DNA from: Solirubrobacterales bacterium
Lineage (GTDB): Bacteria; Actinomycetota; Thermoleophilia; Solirubrobacterales; Solirubrobacteraceae
Direction: 5' to 3'
NCBI GenBank assembly: GCA_025964065.1
Contig: JAOPZO010000339.1
Coordinates: forward strand, 1-11,354
DNA: 11,354 nucleotides
Below the pieces are notes generated by a model that had not been told where the DNA came from, searched no databases, and worked only from the letters and a program-made list of their open reading frames with translations. Shown here piece after piece: positions 5,534 through 10,773 of the stretch (the first letter of the stretch is position 1; each line of letters starts with the position of its first letter). Position numbers and translations under genes: made by a program.

Positions 5534-7272
5534 TAGAGCTTCACCCAGGGCGTGCTGCCCACGGCGGCCGCGGCGAGGTCGTCGAGCGAGTAGCCGTTCC
5601 GGCCGTCCCCGTTGGTGCCCCCGCCGCCGCCGTACAGCGTCACGGGCTGGAAGCCGTTGCCGTCGCCCTGCACCGCGCCGAACGGGTCGCCTTCGTCGTG
5701 CCACGAGCCGCAGGGGAGTCCCATCGCCTCGGCGGTCGTGATGTTCGGGGACGTGATCTGCAGGTCGGCGGCACGGATGTCGTCGAGGGTCCACATGCGG
5801 TCCGTGCGGAGGTGGGGCTGGCCCACGAGCGTCTTGCCGTCGGCGCGCAGGAGGCCGAGCTCGACGATGACCTCCGACAGGGCCTTGCCGTGGTGCTTGT
5901 CGAAGTAGTTGCGGTCGCCCGTGTAGCGGCCGGGGTTCGTCTCGTCGAGCCACTTGCACTCCGGGGAGCAGTAGAAGCGCGTGCGCTCGACCCCGTGGCG
6001 GTCCTGGCAGGTGCGGTGGCACATGTCGTCGTCGAGGACGCAGGCCAGCATGCAGGTGAAGCAGAAGGGCGGGGCGCCGTCGAGCAGGCCGCTGAGCAGG
6101 AGGGCGTTCTCCTCGGGGTCGGCGAGGGCGGCGTAGGCCTCCCACGTCGCGCCGTACTCGTCGTACCACCCGGGGTACTGGCGCTCGAACCACTCGAAGT
6201 CCGTCTGGGTCAAGGGGTCGAACTTCCAGAAGGCCAGGGGCCAGGTGGCGAAGGCGAGGGGGGCGGTCTTGTGGTGCAGCCCGGCGACGAGGCGCTCGCG
6301 CGCCCGCTCGAACATCGCGGGCGGGATGTCGACGCCCATCTTCCCCAGCTGCTCGACGTAGGACCGGTACCAGTCGTCCCGGATCCACCGGTCCCACTTC
6401 GTCAGGTAGCTCTCCTCGTCCGAGCGGTCGGTGGAGAAGTACTCCATGATCGTCCCGACGAAGGGGTCCACGAACGCGTGGACGATCCACCAGGCCTGCT
6501 GCAGGTCGTGCTGGATCAGCGGGATGTTCTCGGGCTCCTGGAGGACCGTGAGCATGGTCGCGTAGCCGTTCGAGATGTGTCGCGCCTCGTCGGACTGCAC
6601 CGAGGAGTAGGTCGTCGCCTGGATGAAGTCGCCGTTGCGAGTGGCGACGTCGGGCAGCGCCACGAACGCGACGTTGGTGAACGCCGTCTCGATGACGGTC
6701 ATCATCGTGAAGCCCGCGGCGATCGGGTCGCCCGTGAACGAGTGGGAGAACATGTTCACGCCGGCCCGGGTGAACAGGTTCTCCGCCATGTACTCCTGCC
6801 CCTTGTGCCAGCCGGCCGGATCTGGCGTGTTCTTCGCGTACCACCGCGCGAGGTTCATCTGCATGCCGATGTGACGGACCTCGTCGACGAACTGCACGTG
6901 GTACCCGTTGAGCAGCTCCTCGTTCGGCACGACGTCCATCACGACGGACATGCAGCGTCCGGCCGCGCCCTCGGCGTACACCAGGATCAGGATGAGCGGT
7001 TTCATGATCTGGAGCCAGCGCTCGTCGGCCTTCGTCGGCATCCCGGCACGCAGCGCCGCGTCGAAGCCGCCGTAGACGCGCTCGTCCTTCTCGAGCTGCA
7101 TGGGCAGGTAGTCGCGCATCACCTGCTTCATCGGGTCCTTCGCCTTGTCCGGGAAGACGTAGCGCGTGTCGTAGATCGGCACGGGCTCGTGGTAGCTGCG
7201 CTTCCAGCCGAGCTGGGCGACCCGCTCATGGGTCTGCGTAACGCTGCGGCGACGGGTCTGCTGAGTGGCCAT
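5533..7272 (-). CDS. prmA: SDIMO hydroxylase large (alpha) subunit, propane-monooxygenase type (PrmA-like)
   Basis: This is the catalytic subunit, which inserts one oxygen atom from O2 into a hydrocarbon at a carboxylate-bridged diiron site. All six ligands are visible: Glu101, Glu131 and His134 (DEVRH), Glu195 (ETAFTN), Glu229 and His232 (DEARH). Thr199, four after Glu195, matches the conserved active-site Thr of sMMO. NGDFIQATTYSSVQSDEARHISNGY and TDFEWFERQYPGWYDEYGATW strongly resemble PrmA of Rhodococcus and Mycobacterium. A four-cysteine site, C404-F-T-C407 and C435-S-P-E-C439, is probably structural and metal-binding. MWTLDDIR (493-500) is the usual C-terminal signature, but 79 residues follow it, including GGGGG, so at 579 residues it is longer than PrmA (about 544). 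The start lacks a ribosome site and has GACACT at -12 to -7, suggesting a leaderless mRNA. First gene of a three-gene operon. Propane is not proven as substrate. Confidence 0.92.
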   Translation of the reverse strand: MATQQTRRRSVTQTHERVAQLGWKRSYHEPVPIYDTRYVFPDKAKDPMKQVMRDYLPMQLEKDERVYGGFDAALRAGMPTKADERWLQIMKPLILILVYAEGAAGRCMSVVMDVVPNEELLNGYHVQFVDEVRHIGMQMNLARWYAKNTPDPAGWHKGQEYMAENLFTRAGVNMFSHSFTGDPIAAGFTMMTVIETAFTNVAFVALPDVATRNGDFIQATTYSSVQSDEARHISNGYATMLTVLQEPENIPLIQHDLQQAWWIVHAFVDPFVGTIMEYFSTDRSDEESYLTKWDRWIRDDWYRSYVEQLGKMGVDIPPAMFERARERLVAGLHHKTAPLAFATWPLAFWKFDPLTQTDFEWFERQYPGWYDEYGATWEAYAALADPEENALLLSGLLDGAPPFCFTCMLACVLDDDMCHRTCQDRHGVERTRFYCSPECKWLDETNPGRYTGDRNYFDKHHGKALSEVIVELGLLRADGKTLVGQPHLRTDRMWTLDDIRAADLQITSPNITTAEAMGLPCGSWHDEGDPFGAVQGDGNGFQPVTLYGGGGGTNGDGRNGYSLDDLAAAAVGSTPWVKL

Positions 7273-7278
7273 GGGAGC

Positions 7279-7284
7279 AGTGTC
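7279..7284 (-). promoter_or_regulatory. -10-like hexamer, leaderless start of the hydroxylase operon
   Basis: GACACT on the minus strand occupies -12 to -7 relative to the ATG at 7272 and keeps the A at position 2 and T at position 6 of a TAnnnT -10 box. No Shine-Dalgarno is present in between. Transcription would then begin at or next to the ATG. Confidence 0.4.
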
Positions 7285-7317
7285 CGAGCGGGGCCCGTTC
7301 CCCGGCGTCGGCCGGGG

Positions 7318-7335
7318 GGGTGATCTTCATCACCC
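7318..7335. promoter_or_regulatory. Perfect 18-bp inverted repeat, candidate operator in the divergent monooxygenase promoter
   Basis: GGGTGAT-CTTC-ATCACCC has perfect 7-bp arms around a 4-bp centre. It lies about 46 bp upstream of the hydroxylase start (7272, minus) and 55 bp upstream of the reductase start (7390, plus), so it could control both directions. The 18-bp length and dyad symmetry suit a dimeric helix-turn-helix regulator. The nearby GAF-LuxR protein (8480-9376) is the obvious candidate, but this is inferred from position. The symmetry is seen directly. Confidence 0.6.
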
Positions 7336-7375
7336 GTTCAGCGTCGCGGCGCCGCTCCCCGGCCCACGGGCGGAC

Positions 7376-7381
7376 TACGTT
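7376..7381 (+). promoter_or_regulatory. -10-like hexamer, leaderless start of the reductase gene
   Basis: TACGTT begins 14 bp before the ATG at 7390 and is followed by TCGCGCTCG directly up to the start, without a ribosome site. The hexamer fits TAnnnT. No good -35 is seen, which would suit an activator-dependent promoter with the inverted repeat at 7318-7335 centred about 60 bp upstream. Confidence 0.45.
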
Positions 7382-7389
7382 CGCGCTCG

Positions 7390-8436
7390 ATGAGCCCACG
7401 GATCAGCTTCACCCCCATCAACGTCGAGGTCGAGTGCGACGACGAGGAGACCGTCCTCGAGGCGGCGTTCCGCGAGGGCTGGAACCTCGTCCACGGCTGT
7501 CGTGAGGGTCGGTGCACGGCGTGCAAGTCCTTCCTCCTCGAAGGGGACGTGACCCTGCGGTCCCACTCCACCGACGCGCTCTCGGAGGCCGAGGAGGAGC
7601 AGGGGTACACGCTGCTGTGCTGCGCGATGCCCGACTCGAACCTCGTGGTGGAGCTCCTGCACTTCGACGCCGACAACCTGCGGCTGGCCCATCGGATCGC
7701 CGACGGCCGGGCACGCGTCGCCGCGATCGACGCGCTCACGGAGGACGTCGTGCGCCTGCGGCTCGACGTGATGGCGCCGGAGTGGTTCGCCTTCACCCCG
7801 GGGCAGTACGTCGACCTGTGGCTCCCGGGGACCGACGGAGCGGAACGTCGCTCGTTCTCCATGGCGAACGTGCCCGGGGACGGGTCGCTCGAGTTCCTCA
7901 TCCGCCGCTACCCGGGGGGCCGCTTCTCCGGCCTCCTGGATCCCACGGGAGCGAGCGCGCTGCAGGCCGGCGACGTCCTCGGCTTCACCGGGCCCTACGG
8001 GAGCATGCACCTCCGCCCGGGGGACCGCCCGGTCCTCCTGGTCGCCGGCGGCTCCGGGCTGGGCCCGGTGCTCTCCCTCCTGCGGGAGCTGGCGGGCGCG
8101 GGCAGCGCGCGACGGGTCCGGTTCTTCTACGGCGCCCGCCGTGAGGCCGACCTGCCCTTGGTCGCGGAGATCGCCGACCTGGGCGCGATGCTGCCCGACT
8201 TCGCGTTCGTGCCCGTCCTCTCCGAGGAGCCGTGGAGCGGCGCCACCGGGTTCGTCCACGAAGCGGCGGCCGCGGTGCTCGCCGACGGGGAACTCGTCGA
8301 CCCGCTCGTTCTCGCCTGCGGTCCGCCTCCCATGATCGAGGCCCTCGTGGAGGTGCTGACCGGGCGTCACGGCGTCGCGCCGGGGGACATCGCCTTCGAC
8401 AAGTTCACGCCGGCTGCCGCCGGCGACACCGACTGA
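7390..8436 (+). CDS. prmB: SDIMO reductase: 2Fe-2S ferredoxin plus FAD/NAD(P)H domains (PrmB-like)
   Basis: A protein of 348 residues that passes electrons from NAD(P)H through FAD and a plant-type 2Fe-2S cluster to the hydroxylase. Residues 1-95 form the ferredoxin domain with cluster ligands Cys37, Cys42, Cys45 and Cys77 (C-x4-C-x2-C-x31-C; Cys78 adjoins). The FAD domain has GQYVDLWLPG (138-147) and the flavin-binding RSFS (154-157). The nucleotide domain has GGSGLGP (220-226) and CGPPPM (310-315). This order and size match MmoC/PrmB/phenol-hydroxylase reductases. In described prm operons the reductase lies between the large and small subunit genes on the same strand; here it is divergent and precedes the LuxR regulator by 43 bp. 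The start is chosen by the homology onset and the -10-like box, since no Shine-Dalgarno is present. Confidence 0.93.
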   Translation: MSPRISFTPINVEVECDDEETVLEAAFREGWNLVHGCREGRCTACKSFLLEGDVTLRSHSTDALSEAEEEQGYTLLCCAMPDSNLVVELLHFDADNLRLAHRIADGRARVAAIDALTEDVVRLRLDVMAPEWFAFTPGQYVDLWLPGTDGAERRSFSMANVPGDGSLEFLIRRYPGGRFSGLLDPTGASALQAGDVLGFTGPYGSMHLRPGDRPVLLVAGGSGLGPVLSLLRELAGAGSARRVRFFYGARREADLPLVAEIADLGAMLPDFAFVPVLSEEPWSGATGFVHEAAAAVLADGELVDPLVLACGPPPMIEALVEVLTGRHGVAPGDIAFDKFTPAAAGDTD

Positions 8437-8466
8437 GCGATGCGGGTGACACCGACCGCGCGATGG

Positions 8467-8472
8467 TAGCGT
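8467..8472 (+). promoter_or_regulatory. -10-like hexamer, probable leaderless promoter of the LuxR regulator gene
   Basis: TAGCGT starts 13 bp before the GTG at 8480, followed by TCGCGCCC and the start codon. GGTGAC at 8445-8450 lies 16 bp upstream as a possible -35. The regulator may thus have its own promoter besides read-through from the reductase gene, whose stop is 43 bp upstream of the GTG. Confidence 0.45.
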
Positions 8473-8479
8473 CGCGCCC

Positions 8480-9376
8480 GTGACCACCAACGGGGAGCAC
8501 GAGGCGCTCGAACGCGTGCAGCGCGCCCTCGCGACCCTTCGTTCACCCGCCACGGCCGGAACCGTGATGGACCGAGGGTTGCGTGGGCTCTGCACGTACG
8601 GGGGGTTCTCCCGCGCGGTGCTCTTCCGGCTGGCGGGTTCGCAGCTCGTGGGGGAGGCGATCCACTTCAGCCAACGTCCCGAGTGGGCCGCGGAGCTCCT
8701 CCTCGAGGCACGCCGCACCCCGATCCCGTTGCACTACATGGTCCTCGAGACCGAGATGCTGCGCCGCCGCACGGCCGCCATCGTGCAGCGCCCGCAGGAG
8801 GATCCGCGAGCCTTCGCGCCGCTCGTGGCGGCGTTCGAGACCCGCTCGTACGCAGCTGCCCCGATCGCCCCGGACGGCGGTCGCGTCACGGCCTTCGTCC
8901 ACGCGGACCGCTACTTCCAGGGCGAGGACGTCGACGAGGCGGACCGCCTGCTCCTGGCCGCCTTCGCCGAGGGCTTCGGCCTCGCGCTGCACCGGGCGGT
9001 GCTCGTGGACCGCCTGGCCCTCCAGCGGGAGGAGCTGAGGCGCCTGCTGGGAGCTGCGGCGGACGTAGCGGAGGCGATGGGCGACCTCGACGCGGTCGTC
9101 GCGCGCGCGGACGACGACCTCCACGCCTCACTGCGTTCGGCCGGCGGCACCCAGCTTCCGGTCGACGAGCGGATGGCCTCGCTCCTCACCCCGCGTGAGC
9201 TCGAGGTCCTCGAGCTCATGGCCGCCGGGGCGACGAACGCCGGGATCGCCGAGCGGCTCGTCGTCTCCGACCAGACCGCCAAGACCCACGTCTCGCACGT
9301 CCTGCGCAAGCTGCACGCGACCAACCGGGCCGAGGCCGTCTCCCGCTACCACGCGATCGCCCAGCGCAGCCGGTGA
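8480..9376 (+). CDS. GAF-domain LuxR-family transcriptional regulator
   Basis: A protein of 298 residues. The C-terminal ~236-292 is a GerE/LuxR helix-turn-helix: LTPRELEVLELMAAGATNAGIAERL, then VSDQTAKTHVSHVLRKL, with the expected Thr-x-Arg-Glu opening and the T-x-K-T-H-V recognition helix. Residues about 15-180 look like a GAF-type sensor (FSRAVLFRLAGSQLVGEAIHF; SYAAAPIAPDGGRVTAFVHADRYF), and a helical, coiled-coil-like linker spans about 178-210. There is no response-regulator receiver domain, so the signal is probably a small ligand bound by the GAF-like part rather than phosphorylation. Lying 43 bp after the reductase gene, it is the best candidate to control the divergent monooxygenase promoter and perhaps the SCP2 gene downstream. 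The start is a GTG next to a -10-like box. Confidence 0.85.
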   Translation: MTTNGEHEALERVQRALATLRSPATAGTVMDRGLRGLCTYGGFSRAVLFRLAGSQLVGEAIHFSQRPEWAAELLLEARRTPIPLHYMVLETEMLRRRTAAIVQRPQEDPRAFAPLVAAFETRSYAAAPIAPDGGRVTAFVHADRYFQGEDVDEADRLLLAAFAEGFGLALHRAVLVDRLALQREELRRLLGAAADVAEAMGDLDAVVARADDDLHASLRSAGGTQLPVDERMASLLTPRELEVLELMAAGATNAGIAERLVVSDQTAKTHVSHVLRKLHATNRAEAVSRYHAIAQRSR

Positions 9377-9402
9377 CCCGCTGCACCGACCGGGGGACGA
9401 AC

Positions 9403-9420
9403 CTCACCCGGTGGAGTGAT
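9403..9420. promoter_or_regulatory. Imperfect dyad related to the 7318-7335 repeat, upstream of the SCP2 gene
   Basis: CTCACCC-GGTG-GAGTGAT uses half-sites close to ATCACCC and GGGTGAT with the same 4-bp centre but in everted order. It lies 34-51 bp upstream of the ATG at 9454. The two arms agree in 5 of 7 positions. Short GC-rich matches can arise by chance, so this is a weak candidate site. Confidence 0.25.
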
Positions 9421-9441
9421 GGCCGGCACGTCGGCAGTCCG

Positions 9442-9447
9442 TAGTGT
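9442..9447 (+). promoter_or_regulatory. -10-like hexamer, leaderless start of the first SCP2 gene
   Basis: TAGTGT begins exactly 12 bp before the ATG at 9454, the position expected for a -10 box when transcription starts on the start codon. TCGCGCC fills the space, as at the reductase and LuxR genes, and there is no Shine-Dalgarno. Confidence 0.45.
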
Positions 9448-9453
9448 CGCGCC

Positions 9454-9861
9454 ATGCCCTACTTCGACGACGAGGCCCAGGCCTACGAGTACTTGGCCGG
9501 CGTCTTCCGCAAGGCCGCCGAGCATCCCGAGGTGGGGCCGGCCCTCGCAGGCGCGGACCTCACGCTGCAGCTGCGGCACGCGGACCCCGACATCGTCGTG
9601 ACGGTCCTCATGCGAGAGCCCATTCAGGTTCTCGAGGGGGAGACCGACGTGCCGGTGGACGTCGTTCTGACCCTGAGCTCCGACGACGCGAACCAGTACT
9701 GGCGCGGTGAGCTGAACCTCGCAGTGGCGCTCGCCAAGGGTCGGGCGAAGAGCAAGGGCCCGGTGAACAAGATCCTGAAGCTCGTTCCGCTCACCAAGCC
9801 GATGTTCCCGATGTACCGGGGGATGACGGCGACGAAGGACGGGGCGGCGTCGGCAGCCTGA
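9454..9861 (+). CDS. SCP2-type sterol/lipid carrier protein (paralogue 1)
   Basis: A protein of 135 residues without signal peptide, thus cytoplasmic. It follows the SCP2 fold: an N-terminal helix (about 7-32), a strand pair LTLQLRHADPDIVVTVL, the segment MREPIQVLEGETDVPVDVVLTLSSDDA (53-79), a helix around YWRGELNLAVALAKGRAKSKG and an amphipathic C-terminal helix VNKILKLVPLTKPMFPMY. SCP2-like proteins bind acyl chains, sterols or other hydrophobic ligands in a tunnel. It is clearly paralogous to the protein at 10288-10773 (shared REPI-x-VL-x-G, VVLT, LA-x-A-x-A-x-G and GPV-x-K-x-L). It lies between the monooxygenase/LuxR block and the Mce-type ATPase, so it could carry substrate to either system. 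The ligand is unknown. Confidence 0.8.
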   Translation: MPYFDDEAQAYEYLAGVFRKAAEHPEVGPALAGADLTLQLRHADPDIVVTVLMREPIQVLEGETDVPVDVVLTLSSDDANQYWRGELNLAVALAKGRAKSKGPVNKILKLVPLTKPMFPMYRGMTATKDGAASAA

Positions 9862-9868
9862 GCGCCGC

Positions 9869-10144
9869 GTGGACCTCCTCCTGCTCCTCGCCATCGCGGG
9901 GACTGGTGCCGTCGTGGCGCTCGTGGGCGCCGCACGGCTCCACCCGGGCTCGGGTGCGGACCTCCTGGACTGGGATTCGGGCCGGGACGTCGGCCGGCGT
10001 CTCGGTGCGGACGCCGACGACCTCGCGGACATGCTGGCCGCGCACAACGCGCGGCGCCGGGAGCAGGGGCTGGGTCCACGGACCGAGGAGGACCTCCGCG
10101 TCCTGCTCGACGCAGAGCGCCACGAGCGACGCAGCTCCTCCTGA
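9869..10144 (+). CDS. Small single-pass membrane protein, conserved-hypothetical type
   Basis: A protein of 91 residues from a GTG 7 bp after the stop of the first SCP2 gene. Residues 1-22 (MDLLLLLAIAGTGAVVALVGA) form one hydrophobic helix that would anchor the protein. The rest is charged and helical, with LLDWDSGRDVGRRLGADADDLADML (32-56) and AHNARRREQGLGPRTEEDLRVLL (58-80). The tail resembles a DLLDWDP...ADDMAEMLE...NRRRRxRG pattern I associate with small hypothetical proteins of Solirubrobacterales, from memory only. No Shine-Dalgarno is present, so expression would depend on coupling to the SCP2 gene. Codon usage matches the neighbours, and the tight spacing supports a real gene. Function unknown. 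Confidence 0.6.
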   Translation: MDLLLLLAIAGTGAVVALVGAARLHPGSGADLLDWDSGRDVGRRLGADADDLADMLAAHNARRREQGLGPRTEEDLRVLLDAERHERRSSS

Positions 10145-10287
10145 GTTCCGGAGCGACGTGGCCACATGCGCATTTGTGCACTTCCACCACCCGACGGGTT
10201 GCCGACGAGCGCTTCGCTCCATTGGTGCTCAGACGTCCCAACCGCAAGAGTGAGACAGGCAGTAAGCGTCTTTGGAGAGGAGATCGC
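10145..10287 (+). promoter_or_regulatory. Regulatory interval with three dyads upstream of the SCP2-Mce operon
   Basis: This 143-bp non-coding stretch is less GC-rich than its surroundings and carries three short inverted repeats: CACA-N8-TGTG (10163-10178, enclosing the palindrome ATGCGCAT), ACCCG-A-CGGGT (10189-10199) and GAGCG-CTT-CGCTC (10207-10219). A possible promoter is TTGGTG (10222-10227), 18 bp, AAGAGT (10246-10251), giving a leader of about 30 nt that contains the ribosome site. The first dyads would suit a repressor or activator of the Mce-type operon. The third could also be a weak terminator stem for the gene ending at 10144. Confidence 0.4.
10274..10283 (+). promoter_or_regulatory. 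Strong Shine-Dalgarno of the second SCP2 gene
   Basis: GGAGAGGAGA lies with its AGGAG core 5 nt before the GTG at 10288. It decides this start over the TTG at 10174, which would add 38 residues encoded by the regulatory interval. It is the clearest ribosome site in the window and contrasts with the leaderless-looking starts of the monooxygenase block. Confidence 0.8.
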
Positions 10288-10773
10288 GTGAAGAGCAGTG
10301 TCGGCAGGGTCGACGTGGCAGCATCTGAGCAGGCAGGGGGAGGGTCCGAGGTCTTACGGGCGACGCGCGCGTTCGACGCGTTCGGCGACGTGCTCGAGGC
10401 GGCAGCCGACGATCCCGTGACGGGTCACCGGCTCGCCTTCGGGCAGACCACGGTCGAGCTGCGAGTCGCCGAGGCCCCCGGCCTCGTCATGACGCTCGCG
10501 CTGGATCGAGAGCCCATCGAGGTCCTCGACGGGGTCTCCGGGACGCCCGAAGTCGTCCTCACGGTCCGGACGGAGCACCTCGAGGAGTTCTTCACCGAGG
10601 AGTTCCACCTCGCGATGGCGATCGCCACAGGCGCAGCGACCTATCGCGGCCCCGTCCGGAAGCTGCTTCGGGTCATGCCGATCCTCCAGTCCTTCGCCGT
10701 CAAGTACCGCGCCCGGGCCGCCGCCGTGGCGCCGGTCACCGCGGCCGAACCCGTGTCCGAAGGGACAGCATGA
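10288..10773 (+). CDS. SCP2-type lipid carrier protein (paralogue 2), first gene of Mce-type operon
   Basis: A protein of 161 residues from a GTG with a strong ribosome site. After a polar N-terminal tail (1-25), SCP2-like features run to about 142: helix ATRAFDAFGDVLEAAADD, strands TTVELRV and LVMTLAL, REPIEVLDGVSGTPEVVLTVRTEHL (74-98), helix EFHLAMAIATGAATYRG (105-121) and the C-terminal helix VRKLLRVMPILQSFAVKY. The last 20 residues are Ala/Pro-rich. It is paralogous to the 9454-9861 protein. The TGA overlaps the ATG of the ATPase gene (ATGA), a strong sign of a shared task: an SCP2 protein joined to an Mce/Mla ATPase suggests cytoplasmic acceptance or delivery of lipid at the transporter. 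The ligand is unknown. Confidence 0.8.
   Translation: MKSSVGRVDVAASEQAGGGSEVLRATRAFDAFGDVLEAAADDPVTGHRLAFGQTTVELRVAEAPGLVMTLALDREPIEVLDGVSGTPEVVLTVRTEHLEEFFTEEFHLAMAIATGAATYRGPVRKLLRVMPILQSFAVKYRARAAAVAPVTAAEPVSEGTA

Noticed and set aside
5534..6844. Extended start for the small-subunit gene up to 6844
   Set aside because: The added part is a frame-shifted shadow of the large-subunit gene; homology starts only after the ATG at 5533, which forms a TAATG junction.
4179..7272. Methane monooxygenase (group 3) identity
   Set aside because: There is no gamma-subunit gene or mmo order, and the large subunit reads like PrmA, including the C-terminal MWTLDDIR signature and Cys4 site.
5698..7323. 541-codon plus-strand frame opposite the hydroxylase large subunit
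   Set aside because: The translation is a low-complexity Val/Arg/Leu/Gly/Glu mix without a domain, antisense to a gene with all diiron ligands; it is a codon-bias shadow.
10174..10287. TTG start at 10174 for the second SCP2 protein
   Set aside because: The added residues look non-coding, and a strong GGAGAGGAGA lies in front of the GTG at 10288.
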